Below are positions 8,861-19,052 of a stretch of DNA of 45,755 nt, piece by piece (position 1 is the first letter of the stretch; each line of letters begins with the position of its first letter). Source of the DNA: Streptomyces poriferorum (GTDB lineage: Bacteria > Actinomycetota > Actinomycetes > Streptomycetales > Streptomycetaceae); the NCBI RefSeq assembly GCF_019399235.1, contig NZ_JAELVH010000105.1, positions 1 to 45,755 of the forward strand, in the 5' to 3' direction. The notes under the pieces were generated by a model, which saw only the letters and a list, made by a program, of their open reading frames with translations, made no database searches and was not told where the DNA came from. A program made the translations under genes and the position numbers.

Positions 8861-9622
8861 TCAGCGCGCCGCGGCGGGCTCCTCCGCCGGGGCGCGGTGC
8901 AGCCGCCCCCGCGCCACCAGTTCCAGCACGGTCGCGACGGCCGCGGCCTGTACGGCCATCAGGGCCACCAGCACGAACAGCTGTACGGCGCCCGCCTGTA
9001 CCGGTGAGGCGCCGCCCAGCAGCATGCCCACGAAGGCCCCGGGCAGCGTGACCAGCCCCACCGTGCGCGTCTGGTCGAGCCCCGGCAGCAGCGCGTCCGA
9101 CGCCGCGGGCCGGGCGATCTCCAGCCGCGCGTCGCGGTCCGGGAACCCGAGGGCCATCGCCGCCTCCACCTCTCCCCGCCGCGTGGACAGTTCGTCGAGC
9201 GCCCGCCGGCCGCCGAGCACCGTCGCGGTCAGCGCTCCCCCGATGAGGATGCCCGTCACCGGGATCAGCGCGATGCCCCGGACCGGCACGAGACCGGTGA
9301 GCAGCAGCACGAGGACCACCGGCGCGACCCCCGCCCCGATCGGCACGGCCACCCACCACCACGTGCGGTTTCCCGTGACCCGGCGGCCCGCCGTCCACAC
9401 GGCCACCGCGTACATCAGCGCGATGAACGCGAACATCGGCGCCAGGGCGTGGACCACCCACCCGATGAGCGAGGAGACCGCGGCGAGCTGGACCGCGGCC
9501 CGCAGCCCGGCCACGACGATCTCGCGCGAGCGGCCGAGGGACGCAACCGCGGCGACGGCCGCGGCCGCCGCGAGCAGCAGGGCCAGGACGACGCCGAGCG
9601 TGATGGTGACCGGAAGCAGCAC
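8861..9622 (-). CDS. FetB-type (UPF0014) ABC transporter permease
   Basis: About 253 residues from the GTG at 9622; upstream codons are open but have no better ribosome site. The protein is hydrophobic with about six to seven helices. It has the LPGAFVGMLLGGASPVQAG block and the GFPDRDARLEIARPA coupling segment of the FetB family, which with the ATPase FetA exports iron in E. coli. No ATPase gene is next to it here, so any partner must be encoded elsewhere. It is divergent from the secreted HNH nuclease gene. Confidence 0.78.
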   Translation of the reverse strand: MLLPVTITLGVVLALLLAAAAAVAAVASLGRSREIVVAGLRAAVQLAAVSSLIGWVVHALAPMFAFIALMYAVAVWTAGRRVTGNRTWWWVAVPIGAGVAPVVLVLLLTGLVPVRGIALIPVTGILIGGALTATVLGGRRALDELSTRRGEVEAAMALGFPDRDARLEIARPAASDALLPGLDQTRTVGLVTLPGAFVGMLLGGASPVQAGAVQLFVLVALMAVQAAAVATVLELVARGRLHRAPAEEPAAAR

Positions 9623-9711
9623 GCCGCCACCATATGACCGGCCGGCGCCCGGGTAACGGACCCCCGCCACACGCCCCGCCCCGCCCGACGGACCTGCCGC
9701 ACCCTCACTTC

Positions 9712-9766
9712 CGTACGCCCGCACCCGTGGTCACGTACGCCCGCGCACTCACTCCGGTACGCCCCC
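9712..9766. repeat. Helically phased direct repeats in a divergent promoter region
   Basis: The word cgtacgcccgc occurs at 9712 and 9734, and a variant (cggtacgcccc) at about 9755, with spacing near 21-22 bp, or two helical turns. The 300-bp gap between the FetB-type and HNH nuclease genes holds nothing else that I recognise. A regulator-binding array is possible but unproven. Confidence 0.35.
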
Positions 9767-9921
9767 TCGACCCGAAGCTCTTCGTCAGACCCCTTGATGT
9801 GACGTGCCCATGTCGCCACTCTGTTACCTGGCGCCCACCCCACGGAAACCCTGCGCCGCCACGATGGCCGGGCCGGTCCGAACGGTCACGTCCAATCACC
9901 CCCCACATCAAGGGAGTTCGC

Positions 9922-10566
9922 ATGTCAGGTGTCTACGCGCGTCGCATAGCCGTCCTCGCCGCATCAGCCGCCCTCGCCGCAACCACCGGACTGCTCACGG
10001 CCCCAAGTGCCCAGGCAGCCATGCCCACTCCGGTCTCGGCATCCACCGCCCGTACGTATCTGAGCGAGCTGACCGTGAAGGCGGAGGGCTCGTCCACCGG
10101 ATACAGCAGGGACAAGTTCCCGCACTGGATCACCCAGTCGGGCGCCTGCAACACCCGTGAGGTCGTCCTGAAGCGCGACGGCACGAACGTCTCGCAGGAC
10201 TCCAGCTGCGCCGCTGTCAGCGGCAGTTGGTACTCGGAGTACGACGGCGCCACCTGGACCGCCGCGTCCGACCTGGACATCGATCACATGGTCCCGCTCG
10301 CCGAGGCCTGGCGCTCGGGGGCGTCCAGCTGGACCACCGCCCAACGACAGGCGCTGGCCAACGACCTGACGCGCCCCCAGCTCATCGCCGTCACGGACAA
10401 CGTCAACCAGTCCAAGAGCGACCAGGACCCCGCGACCTGGCTCCCCTCGCGCACCGCGTACAAGTGCACGTACGTGCGGGCCTGGGTGCATGTGAAGCAC
10501 TACTACGACCTGAGCGTCGACTCGGCAGAGAAGAGCGCCCTGCAGTCCGCGCTCAGCGGCTGCTGA
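9922..10566 (+). CDS. Secreted HNH-family nuclease (GmrSD C-terminal-like domain)
   Basis: The ATG at 9922 follows AAGGGAG. The 214-residue product has a signal peptide (residues 1 to about 33, ending PSAQA-A). A DUF1524-type HNH domain follows, with DIDHMVPLAEAW near residue 118 and the downstream NVNQSKSDQDPATWLP segment carrying the third metal or structural Asn. Four cysteines suit an exported protein. Homologous streptomycete enzymes are extracellular nucleases; a role in nutrient recovery or developmental DNA breakdown is inference. It lies alone upstream of the phosphatase gene. Confidence 0.85.
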   Translation: MSGVYARRIAVLAASAALAATTGLLTAPSAQAAMPTPVSASTARTYLSELTVKAEGSSTGYSRDKFPHWITQSGACNTREVVLKRDGTNVSQDSSCAAVSGSWYSEYDGATWTAASDLDIDHMVPLAEAWRSGASSWTTAQRQALANDLTRPQLIAVTDNVNQSKSDQDPATWLPSRTAYKCTYVRAWVHVKHYYDLSVDSAEKSALQSALSGC

Positions 10567-10726
10567 GACCAGGCCGCCCCCCGACCGGGAAAGCATCCGC
10601 CCCGGAACCGCCCCGCACTCCTCCGTCGTTCCGTACGGTACGAACCCGCCGTACGCATCCGCCGTACGGCACCGTCCACCGGGAACGTCAGGACCGTCCC
10701 GTACGGAACGACGCGAGGAGCTTCAT

Positions 10727-12463
<1,737 letters not shown>

Positions 12464-12465
12464 AC

Positions 12466-12495
12466 TTGCAAGTATTGGTGAGGCCTACCTAATCT
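12466..12495 (+). promoter_or_regulatory. Promoter overlapping a DmdR/IdeR-like iron box
   Basis: TTGCAA at 12466-12471 and TAATCT at 12490-12495, 18 bp apart, form a good sigma-HrdB-type promoter for the DoxX gene. The 19-bp stretch 12474-12492 (attggtgaggcctacctaa) matches about 14 of 19 positions of the iron box TTAGGTTAGGCTAACCTAA as I know it. It covers the spacer and the -10 element, so iron-loaded DmdR1 would block transcription. The site and promoter are seen; the regulation is inferred. Confidence 0.6.
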
Positions 12496-12545
12496 GTGGC
12501 GCCCAGTCGGTTCACGTCCCCACCAGACCGAAGGAGCCTCCCCAC

Positions 12546-13004
12546 ATGTACACACGCCTGAACCAGGCACAGCCCTACGCTCTCGCCCTCTTCCGCATCG
12601 TCGTAGGCCTGCTCTTCGCCTGCCACGGTGCCGCGTCGCTCTTCGGCGTACTCGGCGGCGCCATGGGCGGCGGTTCCATACCCGCCGGCACCTGGCCCGG
12701 CTGGTACGCCGCGGTCATCCAGCTCGTCGGCGGCAGCCTCGTGGTGCTGGGCCTCGGCACCCGTATCGCCGCGCTCGTCGCGTCCGGCTCCATGGCGTAC
12801 GCGTACTTCAAGGTCCACCAGCCCGAGGCGCTCTTCCCGCTGGAGAACGGCGGCGAGCCCTCGGCCGTCTACTGCTGGGCCTTCCTGCTGCTCGTCTTCA
12901 CCGGCCCCGGCGCCCTGGCCCTGGACCGGCTGTTCACCTCCCGCACCACCGCCAGGGGCGAGCAGGACCGCGCACCGGAGCCGAGCACCCCGGTCGCCGC
13001 CTGA
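12546..13004 (+). CDS. DoxX family membrane protein
   Basis: The ATG at 12546 follows AAGGAG. The 152-residue protein has four predicted helices and the DoxX pattern: LFRIVVGLLFACHGAASLFG in helix 1, then a GSLVVLGLGTRIAA segment. DoxX proteins are small quinone- or redox-associated membrane proteins of mostly unknown role. The promoter carries a probable iron box, so expression may rise on iron starvation. It is a single gene, closed by a strong terminator. Confidence 0.85.
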   Translation: MYTRLNQAQPYALALFRIVVGLLFACHGAASLFGVLGGAMGGGSIPAGTWPGWYAAVIQLVGGSLVVLGLGTRIAALVASGSMAYAYFKVHQPEALFPLENGGEPSAVYCWAFLLLVFTGPGALALDRLFTSRTTARGEQDRAPEPSTPVAA

Positions 13005-13056
13005 CCGATCCCCAGGCCCACCCCACCGGCCCGCGCCGACCGGGCCGATCACCGCA

Positions 13057-13096
13057 CTTCGGGCCCGCCGGGAACCGCTCCCCGGCGGGCCCGAAG
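13057..13096 (+). terminator. Strong hairpin terminator after the DoxX gene
   Basis: Perfect 16-bp arms (cttcgggcccgccggg at 13057-13072 and its complement at 13081-13096) with an 8-base loop, about 50 bp after the DoxX stop. Confidence 0.8.
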
Positions 13097-13274
13097 CACG
13101 CCGCCACGGCCAACTGGTGCGCACGGGGCGCCTGTGACGCACGTGAGATGCCCAACATCACGCATATATAGGGATCTCCAGGTGAACGGCAGGCGTACGC
13201 TGTACAGCTGGCCCTGCCGCTCCTGCCGCTCCCCTGCGACGTCGCGGCGTTGTTACTGATCCGGGGAGTAGAAG

Positions 13275-13952
13275 GTGCTCGAGAGTGTGGGTGCGCTGAC
13301 CGGCAGCCCATGGATCTACGCCGTGGTCGCCCTCTCCGTGCTGCTGGACGTTTTCCTCCCCGTACTGCCGAGCGGGGTCCTCGTGATCACGGCCGCCACG
13401 GCAGCCGCCGCCGGCACCACCACCGTGGCCGCCGACGCCGCGGGCGCCGCCCGTCACGTGACGGAGGTCCCCTCGGTCCTCGCCCTGATCCTCTGCGCGG
13501 CCACCGCATCGGTCCTGGGCGACCTCGTCGCGTACCGGCTGGCCCGGCGCGGCGGCGAGCGTCTGGAACGTGCCATCGCCCGCTCACGCCGTCTCACCTC
13601 GGCGCAGGAACGTCTTGGCGCCGCCCTCAGCCGCGGCGGCGGGGTCCTCGTCGTCATCGCACGCTTCGCACCGGCCGGCCGCTCGGTCGTCTCACTGGGC
13701 GCGGGCGCCTCGCACCGCGACGTGAAGGAATTCCTGCCGTGGTCCGCCGTGGCGGGCGTGGCCTGGGCGGGCTACAGCGTGGGCCTCGGCTACTTCGGCG
13801 CCCACTGGCTCGGCGCGAGCTGGCTGGGCACGGCACTCTCGGTCCTGGCCCTGTTCGTCGCGGGCGCCTTCGCCGCACTCCTGATGAAGCGCCCCGCGGC
13901 GGCCGCTGCCGCCGCTGCCTCGGCCCCGGTCCCGGTTCCTACGGCATCCTGA
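13275..13952 (+). CDS. DedA/VTT family membrane protein
   Basis: The GTG at 13275 follows GGGGAG. The 225-residue product has the DedA (SNARE-associated/VTT) layout. The first helix ends in LPSGVLVITAA, then comes LGDLVAYRLARRGG, and then the conserved block VVIARFAPAGRSVVSLGAGASHRDVKEFLPWSA with its key Arg residues. Such proteins move undecaprenyl phosphate or phospholipids across the membrane or support proton homeostasis. The C-terminus is an Ala/Pro-rich tail. It converges with the DUF2277 gene. Confidence 0.85.
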   Translation: MLESVGALTGSPWIYAVVALSVLLDVFLPVLPSGVLVITAATAAAAGTTTVAADAAGAARHVTEVPSVLALILCAATASVLGDLVAYRLARRGGERLERAIARSRRLTSAQERLGAALSRGGGVLVVIARFAPAGRSVVSLGAGASHRDVKEFLPWSAVAGVAWAGYSVGLGYFGAHWLGASWLGTALSVLALFVAGAFAALLMKRPAAAAAAAASAPVPVPTAS

Positions 13953-13965
13953 CACCACCCCGTTC

Positions 13966-14190
13966 CTACGGCGTCCTGACACCACCCCGCACTTCCAGGC
14001 CGTCCAGCAGCCGGGCCGTCGCTTCGGCGATCTCGTCGACGGCCCGGTCGAAGACGTCCCTATTGTGCGCGGCGGGGGCACGGAAGCCGGACACCTTGCG
14101 GACGAACTGCAGGGCGGCGGCGCGGATGTCCTCCTCGGTGGCCTCTTCGGGGAGGGCCGGAGGGCGAAGGGTCTTGATGCTTCGGCACAT
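13966..14190 (-). CDS. DUF2277 domain-containing protein
   Basis: This 74-residue protein begins MCRSIKTLRPP, the signature start of DUF2277, and continues with EEDIRAAALQFVRKVSGFR and a helical C-terminal half. It is small, soluble and of unknown function. It lies 81 bp downstream of the DUF1254 gene on the same strand and could be co-transcribed with it. Confidence 0.85.
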   Translation of the reverse strand: MCRSIKTLRPPALPEEATEEDIRAAALQFVRKVSGFRAPAAHNRDVFDRAVDEIAEATARLLDGLEVRGGVRTP

Positions 14191-14271
14191 GTCTCCAGTG
14201 TGGACCGCCCCACTGACAACGTCCCGACGCCGCCTCCCTGACCACGTCCCGACGCCGCCTCCCGGACCACG

Positions 14272-15636
14272 TCACGCCCGGCCGGCGCCCCCGGTCCGTC
14301 GGACGACGGGGATCTCGTACTCTCCCTCCAGCACGGCCCGTCCCGGCATGTAGAGCCTGAGCATGGGCCGGAACTCCCCCTCCGGCGCCGGCAGCCAGTT
14401 CGCCGCGGCGGCAGGATCGCCGGGCCGCTCCCTGCTGATGTGGATGGTCAGCGATCCGTCGTCGGCGTACACGACCCCCGGGGTCCGGTCGCCGATCGAG
14501 TACCGCCCCGCAGGGTTGGCGACTAGGTAGTAGTCCGGGGTGTCGTACATGGTCACGGACCAGAACGCCTCGACCGGCGGCGGCTCCTCGAATCGGAGCT
14601 CGTAACGGTGGGCCCCGTCGAGCCGCGCGCCGTCCGCGTCGTGGAAGGTATGCGCGTACACCGCCTCGTACCCGTGGTTCCCCCACAGCCCGACCCGCGC
14701 CGCCAGGGCCCTGGTCAGGTAGGAGGCCCCCCGGTCCGCGATCTTCCATTCCGGCGAGTCGATGGTTCCGACTCCGAACCGGTCGAGGTTGTAGTCGAAG
14801 AGGTGGGGATCCATCGACCACCCCTGGACGCCCCCGGCCCTCGATCCGCCGGCCGCTTCCACGCGCTCCTTGCCCAGCGCCAGCCCCTGGGTCAGGGCGC
14901 GCACGAGGTCGGGCCCGGCGGCGGCGAAGGGCGAAGGCCCCTCCTCCAGGAGTCCCAGCGGCTGGAAGCGGTCCTGGTAGGCCCGGTCGCCCGCGGACGG
15001 CGGGAAGTCGGCCATCCATACCCTGAGCTGCTCGAAGAAGCGGAGCTCCGCGGGCACACCGGCGTCGGGCGCGGGCAGGCCGGTGGGGTGCTCACCCGGT
15101 TCGAGGTGGGTGAGGGTGAACTGCTCCTGGAGCGGACCGACCCGCCGCTTCAGATCCTCGGGGCCGTCGCAGGCGTTGCGGCCGACGATGGTGACGACGG
15201 CCGTCGGGGCGTCGATCACCCCGCGCACGTCATCGGGCACGGTGCCCGCCCATCCGGGCGGCACGACGAGCCAGTCGCCCGCTTCCGTTCCCGTGGCCCG
15301 GCGGCCCACGTAGGCGAAGTTGTTGGTCCAGACGTCGACGAACTGGAGGACGTAGTACGCCCCGTCGGTGTCGGGGACGTGCAACCGGACCGGCCCGCCG
15401 GAGAGGTCGAGCTGGGCGATGGAGTAGACGGTGTCGTTGTTGACGGACACGAAGTGCGCATCGGCGTCGGCCAGCCGGTCGGAGTGGGCGAACTCGTTGA
15501 AAGGCGCGGCCGCCAGCGCGCCGAAGCCCTTGTGCAGACATGTCTCGACCATCGACAGGTCGAAGACGAGCGGATACCCGTAGACGTACGCCTCGGCTGC
15601 CAGCTCCACGAGCTCGTTCGTTCCTTCGTCGGACAT
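14272..15636 (-). CDS. DUF1254 / DUF1214 domain-containing protein
   Basis: The ATG at 15636 has AGGGGAG upstream; the open frame extends to 15741 without another site. The 454-residue protein starts with the DUF1254 domain (AEAYVYGYPLVFDLSMVE; FVSVNNDTVYSIAQLDL; YVLQFVDVWTNNFAYVG). It ends with a DUF1214 beta-sandwich (FWSVTMYDTPDYYLVANP; RYSIGDRTPG; LTIHISRERPGD). No signal peptide is visible, so it is probably cytoplasmic. These paired domains are common and of unknown function. The next gene upstream on the strand is the DUF7144-like membrane protein. Confidence 0.88.
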   Translation of the reverse strand: MSDEGTNELVELAAEAYVYGYPLVFDLSMVETCLHKGFGALAAAPFNEFAHSDRLADADAHFVSVNNDTVYSIAQLDLSGGPVRLHVPDTDGAYYVLQFVDVWTNNFAYVGRRATGTEAGDWLVVPPGWAGTVPDDVRGVIDAPTAVVTIVGRNACDGPEDLKRRVGPLQEQFTLTHLEPGEHPTGLPAPDAGVPAELRFFEQLRVWMADFPPSAGDRAYQDRFQPLGLLEEGPSPFAAAGPDLVRALTQGLALGKERVEAAGGSRAGGVQGWSMDPHLFDYNLDRFGVGTIDSPEWKIADRGASYLTRALAARVGLWGNHGYEAVYAHTFHDADGARLDGAHRYELRFEEPPPVEAFWSVTMYDTPDYYLVANPAGRYSIGDRTPGVVYADDGSLTIHISRERPGDPAAAANWLPAPEGEFRPMLRLYMPGRAVLEGEYEIPVVRRTGGAGRA

Positions 15637-15768
15637 GGAGAATCTCCCCTTCAGCGGTCTGAGCAGTGAGCGTCGGCATGGGCCGGTTCTTCCGTACGCG
15701 GTGGGGAAACGGTCCGGCCCGACGGCGGCAGGGGCTGCCACCGCCGGGCCGGACCCGGCCGGTACCCG

Positions 15769-16209
15769 TCAGATGACCGCCTTGGAGCGGTCCGTGCACA
15801 GGGCCCAGATCACGAAGGTGTCGATGGCGAGCGAGACGACGGCCCAGATCGGCTGGTAGGGGAGCCACATGAAGTTGGCGATCATGTTGAGCGCCGCAAG
15901 CCCCACACCGACCCCGCGCGCCCAGCCCGCACCCTTGAGGATGTACCAGCCGACGACGGCGATGATGACGCCGAGGACGAGGTGGATCCATCCCCAGGTC
16001 GTCACGTTGAACTCGAAGACGTAGTTGTTGATCCGTGCGTAGACGTCGTCGGACGCGATCCCGGCGATGCCCTTGATCGCCCCCAGCACCCCGTCGACCA
16101 TGAGCAGAACACCGGCGAACATGATCCCGCCGGCTGCCCAGGGGTTGATGCCCCCGGGATGGGACGGAGGCGGGGACGAGGGGCCCGGCGTGGGCGCGGT
16201 CTGTGCCAT
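15769..16209 (-). CDS. DUF7144-like four-helix membrane protein
   Basis: The 146-residue protein has a Pro/Ser-rich N-terminus, then four hydrophobic segments. The pattern INPWAAGGIMFAGVLLMVDG, the loop with the NNYVFEFN motif, and WGWIHLVLGVI match the streptomycete membrane family now called DUF7144. The start ATG at 16209 is preceded by AAGGAGT. The function is unknown. It is upstream of DUF1254 on the same strand with a gap of about 130 bp. Confidence 0.78.
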   Translation of the reverse strand: MAQTAPTPGPSSPPPSHPGGINPWAAGGIMFAGVLLMVDGVLGAIKGIAGIASDDVYARINNYVFEFNVTTWGWIHLVLGVIIAVVGWYILKGAGWARGVGVGLAALNMIANFMWLPYQPIWAVVSLAIDTFVIWALCTDRSKAVI

Positions 16210-16681
16210 GAGTACTCCTTGGCCGGTGGGAATGCACGTCAGACCGACCCTGCTCGGCCCGTTCGGGCGCGGCTACTCGACGCGGCCGAACGGGTGACGC
16301 GGACGGGCGCGGCGAGGCACTCCCCGGGCCGTCCGTAAGCTGTGTGCGGCGCGGAAAAATCGCTGCCCCTCATGGATGCCGGCGGCTAACCTTCGAACCA
16401 CATGTGATCCCTGAGGGCAGGAGTGGGAAATGCCCGGTCGTCCGGGCACGCGCTGACGTCGTAGGTCGTGATCGACCCGTCATCGCGTGCCGCCCCTGTT
16501 TCCGCGGCGCAGCGAGCCCTTCTCGCCCGAACCGCCGGCGCACTTCTTGGTGCCCCGGCCGGCGAGCCCTGTCCTCCGCAGCCCAAGGGGTCCCCGTGCA
16601 ACCGGTGCCGCACACCCGAACCTTTCCCACGCCCACTCCCTCCCGGGCCGGCCATCAGGACCTGCCCGTACGGGGCACGCG
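16210..16681. other. Intergenic region, no gene supported
   Basis: This 470-bp divergent gap between the DUF7144-like and MFS genes has open frames on both strands, but none with a recognisable protein or ribosome site. A small hairpin, tgcccgg / ccgggca (16431-16448), follows a G/A-rich stretch. Promoters for both flanking genes must lie here, but I cannot fix them. Confidence 0.5.
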
Positions 16682-17986
16682 ATGAAGGCGGCCGGCGACA
16701 ACCGGGCCGGGGCTCCGCCGGGTCTGTGGCGGGACGCGGACTTCCGCAGGCTGTGGGTGGGCCAGACCGCGTCCCAGTTCGGGGCGCAGGCCACGCAGGT
16801 GGTCCTGCCGCTCATCGCCGTGGTGTCGCTCGACGCGGGCGCCGGTCAGCTGGGCACCCTGCGGGCGGTGGAGCAGGCGCCGATCCTGCTGCTGTCGCTC
16901 TTCGCGGGCGCGTGGGTGGACCGCCGCCGGGCCCGCACGGTGATGGTGCTGGCGGACTGCGGCCGGGCACTCGCGCTGGGGGCGGTCCTCGCCGCGTATC
17001 TGCTCGGCGTTCTCGGTCTGCCCGTGCTGCTGGTCGTCGCGTTGCTCGTCGGCGTGCTGAGCGTGTTCTTCGACGTGGCGTACCAGGCCTCGCTCGTGAG
17101 GCTGGTGGAGCGGGAGCGGTTGCTGCAGGGCAACAGTGCGCTGGAGGGCAGCAGATCAGCGGCGCAGATCGGTGGCCCGGCGCTCGGAGGCACGCTGGTG
17201 TCGTTGTTCTCCGGCCCGGTCGCGGTCGTCACCGGCGCGTTCTTCTTCGCGCTGTCGTCCGTCTCGATCGGGCGGATCCGCAGGCGCGAGCGGCTCCCCG
17301 CACGGGGTGACGGCCCGGTCCGCGTCCGGCGGCAGATCCAGGAGGGCCTGCGGTTCGTGGCCGGCAACGCGTCCCTGCGGGCGGTGGGTGTGGCGTCGGC
17401 GCTCTTCCAGTTCTGGTTCGCGGCGCTGATGACCGTCTATCTGCTGCACCTCCCGCGCGGACTGCACCTGTCGGGCACGGCCATCGGCCTGGCGCTCGCC
17501 GCGATGGGCCCGGGCGCGGTCGTGGGATCACTGCTGGCGGCGAAGCTGCCGGGACGATTCGGGTACGGAAAGGTCCTGGTGTGCTCGGCGGTCGTCGCGG
17601 ACGGCGTGATGCTCTGCGTACCGGCACTGCACGGCTCGTCGGCCGTCACCCTGCCCGTACTCATCGGCGTCAACTTCCTCTTCGGCGCCTTCGGCCAGCT
17701 GGTCAACGTCACGATGATGGCCGTGCGGCAGGCCATCACGCCCGTATGGATACAGGGCCGGGTCGTGGCGACGATCAACTTCGCCGGCATGGGCCTGACC
17801 CCGGTCGGTTCCCTGCTGGGCGGCTACCTGGCGGGCCACTGGGGACTGCGGACGAGCCTGCTGGTGACCGCCGTCGCCCTTTCCCTGTCCCCGCTGTTCA
17901 TGGCGTTCTCCCCGCTGGCGCGCCTGGGCCGACAACTGCCGTACGAGCAGCATGCCGAACCACTGGATGCGTGCCGGAACGGCTGA
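16682..17986 (+). CDS. MFS transporter
   Basis: The ATG at 16682 is the first one giving the family N-terminus (LWRDADFRRLWVGQTASQFG). The 434-residue product has 12 hydrophobic segments, the helix 2-3 loop motif GAWVDRRRARTVMVLADCGRA and the mid-protein stretch LVERERLLQGNSALEGSR. This type (MFS_3/enterobactin-exporter-like, common in streptomycetes) exports siderophores or drugs, but the substrate here is unknown. It stands alone, with about 300 bp to the convergent B3/4 gene. Confidence 0.85.
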   Translation: MKAAGDNRAGAPPGLWRDADFRRLWVGQTASQFGAQATQVVLPLIAVVSLDAGAGQLGTLRAVEQAPILLLSLFAGAWVDRRRARTVMVLADCGRALALGAVLAAYLLGVLGLPVLLVVALLVGVLSVFFDVAYQASLVRLVERERLLQGNSALEGSRSAAQIGGPALGGTLVSLFSGPVAVVTGAFFFALSSVSIGRIRRRERLPARGDGPVRVRRQIQEGLRFVAGNASLRAVGVASALFQFWFAALMTVYLLHLPRGLHLSGTAIGLALAAMGPGAVVGSLLAAKLPGRFGYGKVLVCSAVVADGVMLCVPALHGSSAVTLPVLIGVNFLFGAFGQLVNVTMMAVRQAITPVWIQGRVVATINFAGMGLTPVGSLLGGYLAGHWGLRTSLLVTAVALSLSPLFMAFSPLARLGRQLPYEQHAEPLDACRNG

Positions 17987-18289
17987 AGGGCGCTGCGCCT
18001 CAGGGCAATTGAGGCGCTACTGACGGCCGCCGTCCCGGGGCGTGAGCAGGCCGCGCGGAAGACCGGCGGCTCCTCCCCGCACCGCCCGTTCCTTCGGCGC
18101 ATCGGGCGAGGACGGAAGCCCGGCGGGGCGGGGCTCGGCGGCGGCCGCTGCTCCATCGACATGGACAGCACACGGCGTCGCGACTACAGCCCCCGAAGCG
18201 CCTCGTAGAGATCGGAGTCACCCGGGGACCATGACCCACCGCGCCCACCGCGTCCGCCGCATGGCGGCGCCGGCGAGCGACGCAGCTCC
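17987..18289. other. Intergenic region, no gene supported
   Basis: This 300-bp gap between the convergent MFS and B3/4 genes has open frames on both strands. All have low-complexity Arg/Pro/Ala translations and no ribosome site. I see no convincing gene or terminator. Confidence 0.45.
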
Positions 18290-18997
18290 TCACACGGCGA
18301 CCCGCGACCGGCCCGGGTCGAGGTAGTGCACGGCTGTCCGCTCCGCGTGCGGGGCCAGCAGTTCCCGCAGTTCGAGGGCCGCGGTCTTCAGGAGGTCGCC
18401 GTCGCGGACGGCGTGGAGGGTTTCGAGGAGGAAGGCGACGTGGGCGGAGTCCTCGGTGACGCGGGTGCGGTGGGCGTCGCGGTGGTTCCAGTGCCGGGTC
18501 AGGACGCCGCTGGTGTCCGCGTAGATGATCTCGCCGGGCTTGGGGTTCTCGACGGTGCCGGGCTCGCCGAGCGGGGTGAACTCCTCGGTCCCGTCCGCGT
18601 ATCGGATGTCGATGTCGCCGGTGACCCGGTCGAGGTCGAAGGCACCGGCCGGCAGACCGTGACGGACCGAGACGGAGTTGTAGGAGTCGACGGCCGGGTT
18701 GATGCGCGGCAGGGCCCCCTTCTTGGCGAAGCGCCTGCCCAGCGCGTCGACGCTGGGGCGGATGCGCCGGGGATTGGTGCCGAAGGAGCGGTAGGCGGTG
18801 TGCCACGCCTCGATGCGGGGGTCGGTCTCGTCGGCGGGCTGCCAGGTGCCGTCGGCGAGTTGCCGCTCCAGCCCCGCCAGAGCGCCGGCCGTGGCAGGCC
18901 AGTCCTCGTGGCCGCGCAGACCGGTGGCGGTGACGACGGCGATGAGGGTGTCAGGGAAGGCGTCGGCGACGGCGGGGGCAAGGCGGATATCGGTCAT
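18290..18997 (-). CDS. B3/4 domain-containing protein
   Basis: The 235-residue product matches the free-standing B3/4 domain, which is otherwise the editing-like part of the phenylalanyl-tRNA synthetase beta chain. It has WHTAYRSFGTNPRRIRPSVDALGRR, then INPAVDSYNSVSVRHGLPAGAFDLD, and later GEIIYADTSGVLTRHWNHRD. Free-standing members may hydrolyse mischarged tRNA or bind amino acids; none of this is shown here. It is the last gene of the minus-strand set EamA, PaiB, B3/4, with 55 bp to PaiB. The start ATG is preceded by GGAG. Confidence 0.87.
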   Translation of the reverse strand: MTDIRLAPAVADAFPDTLIAVVTATGLRGHEDWPATAGALAGLERQLADGTWQPADETDPRIEAWHTAYRSFGTNPRRIRPSVDALGRRFAKKGALPRINPAVDSYNSVSVRHGLPAGAFDLDRVTGDIDIRYADGTEEFTPLGEPGTVENPKPGEIIYADTSGVLTRHWNHRDAHRTRVTEDSAHVAFLLETLHAVRDGDLLKTAALELRELLAPHAERTAVHYLDPGRSRVAV

Positions 18998-19052
18998 GAG
19001 CGAGGGCTCCGTTTCTTCGTACGTACAACGGTGGCGCCGGGATCGGGCACGA

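Noticed and set aside
16370..16655. Minus-strand frames in the gap before the MFS gene
   Set aside because: Arg/Gly-rich translations without ribosome site or homology; likely antisense to the MFS leader.
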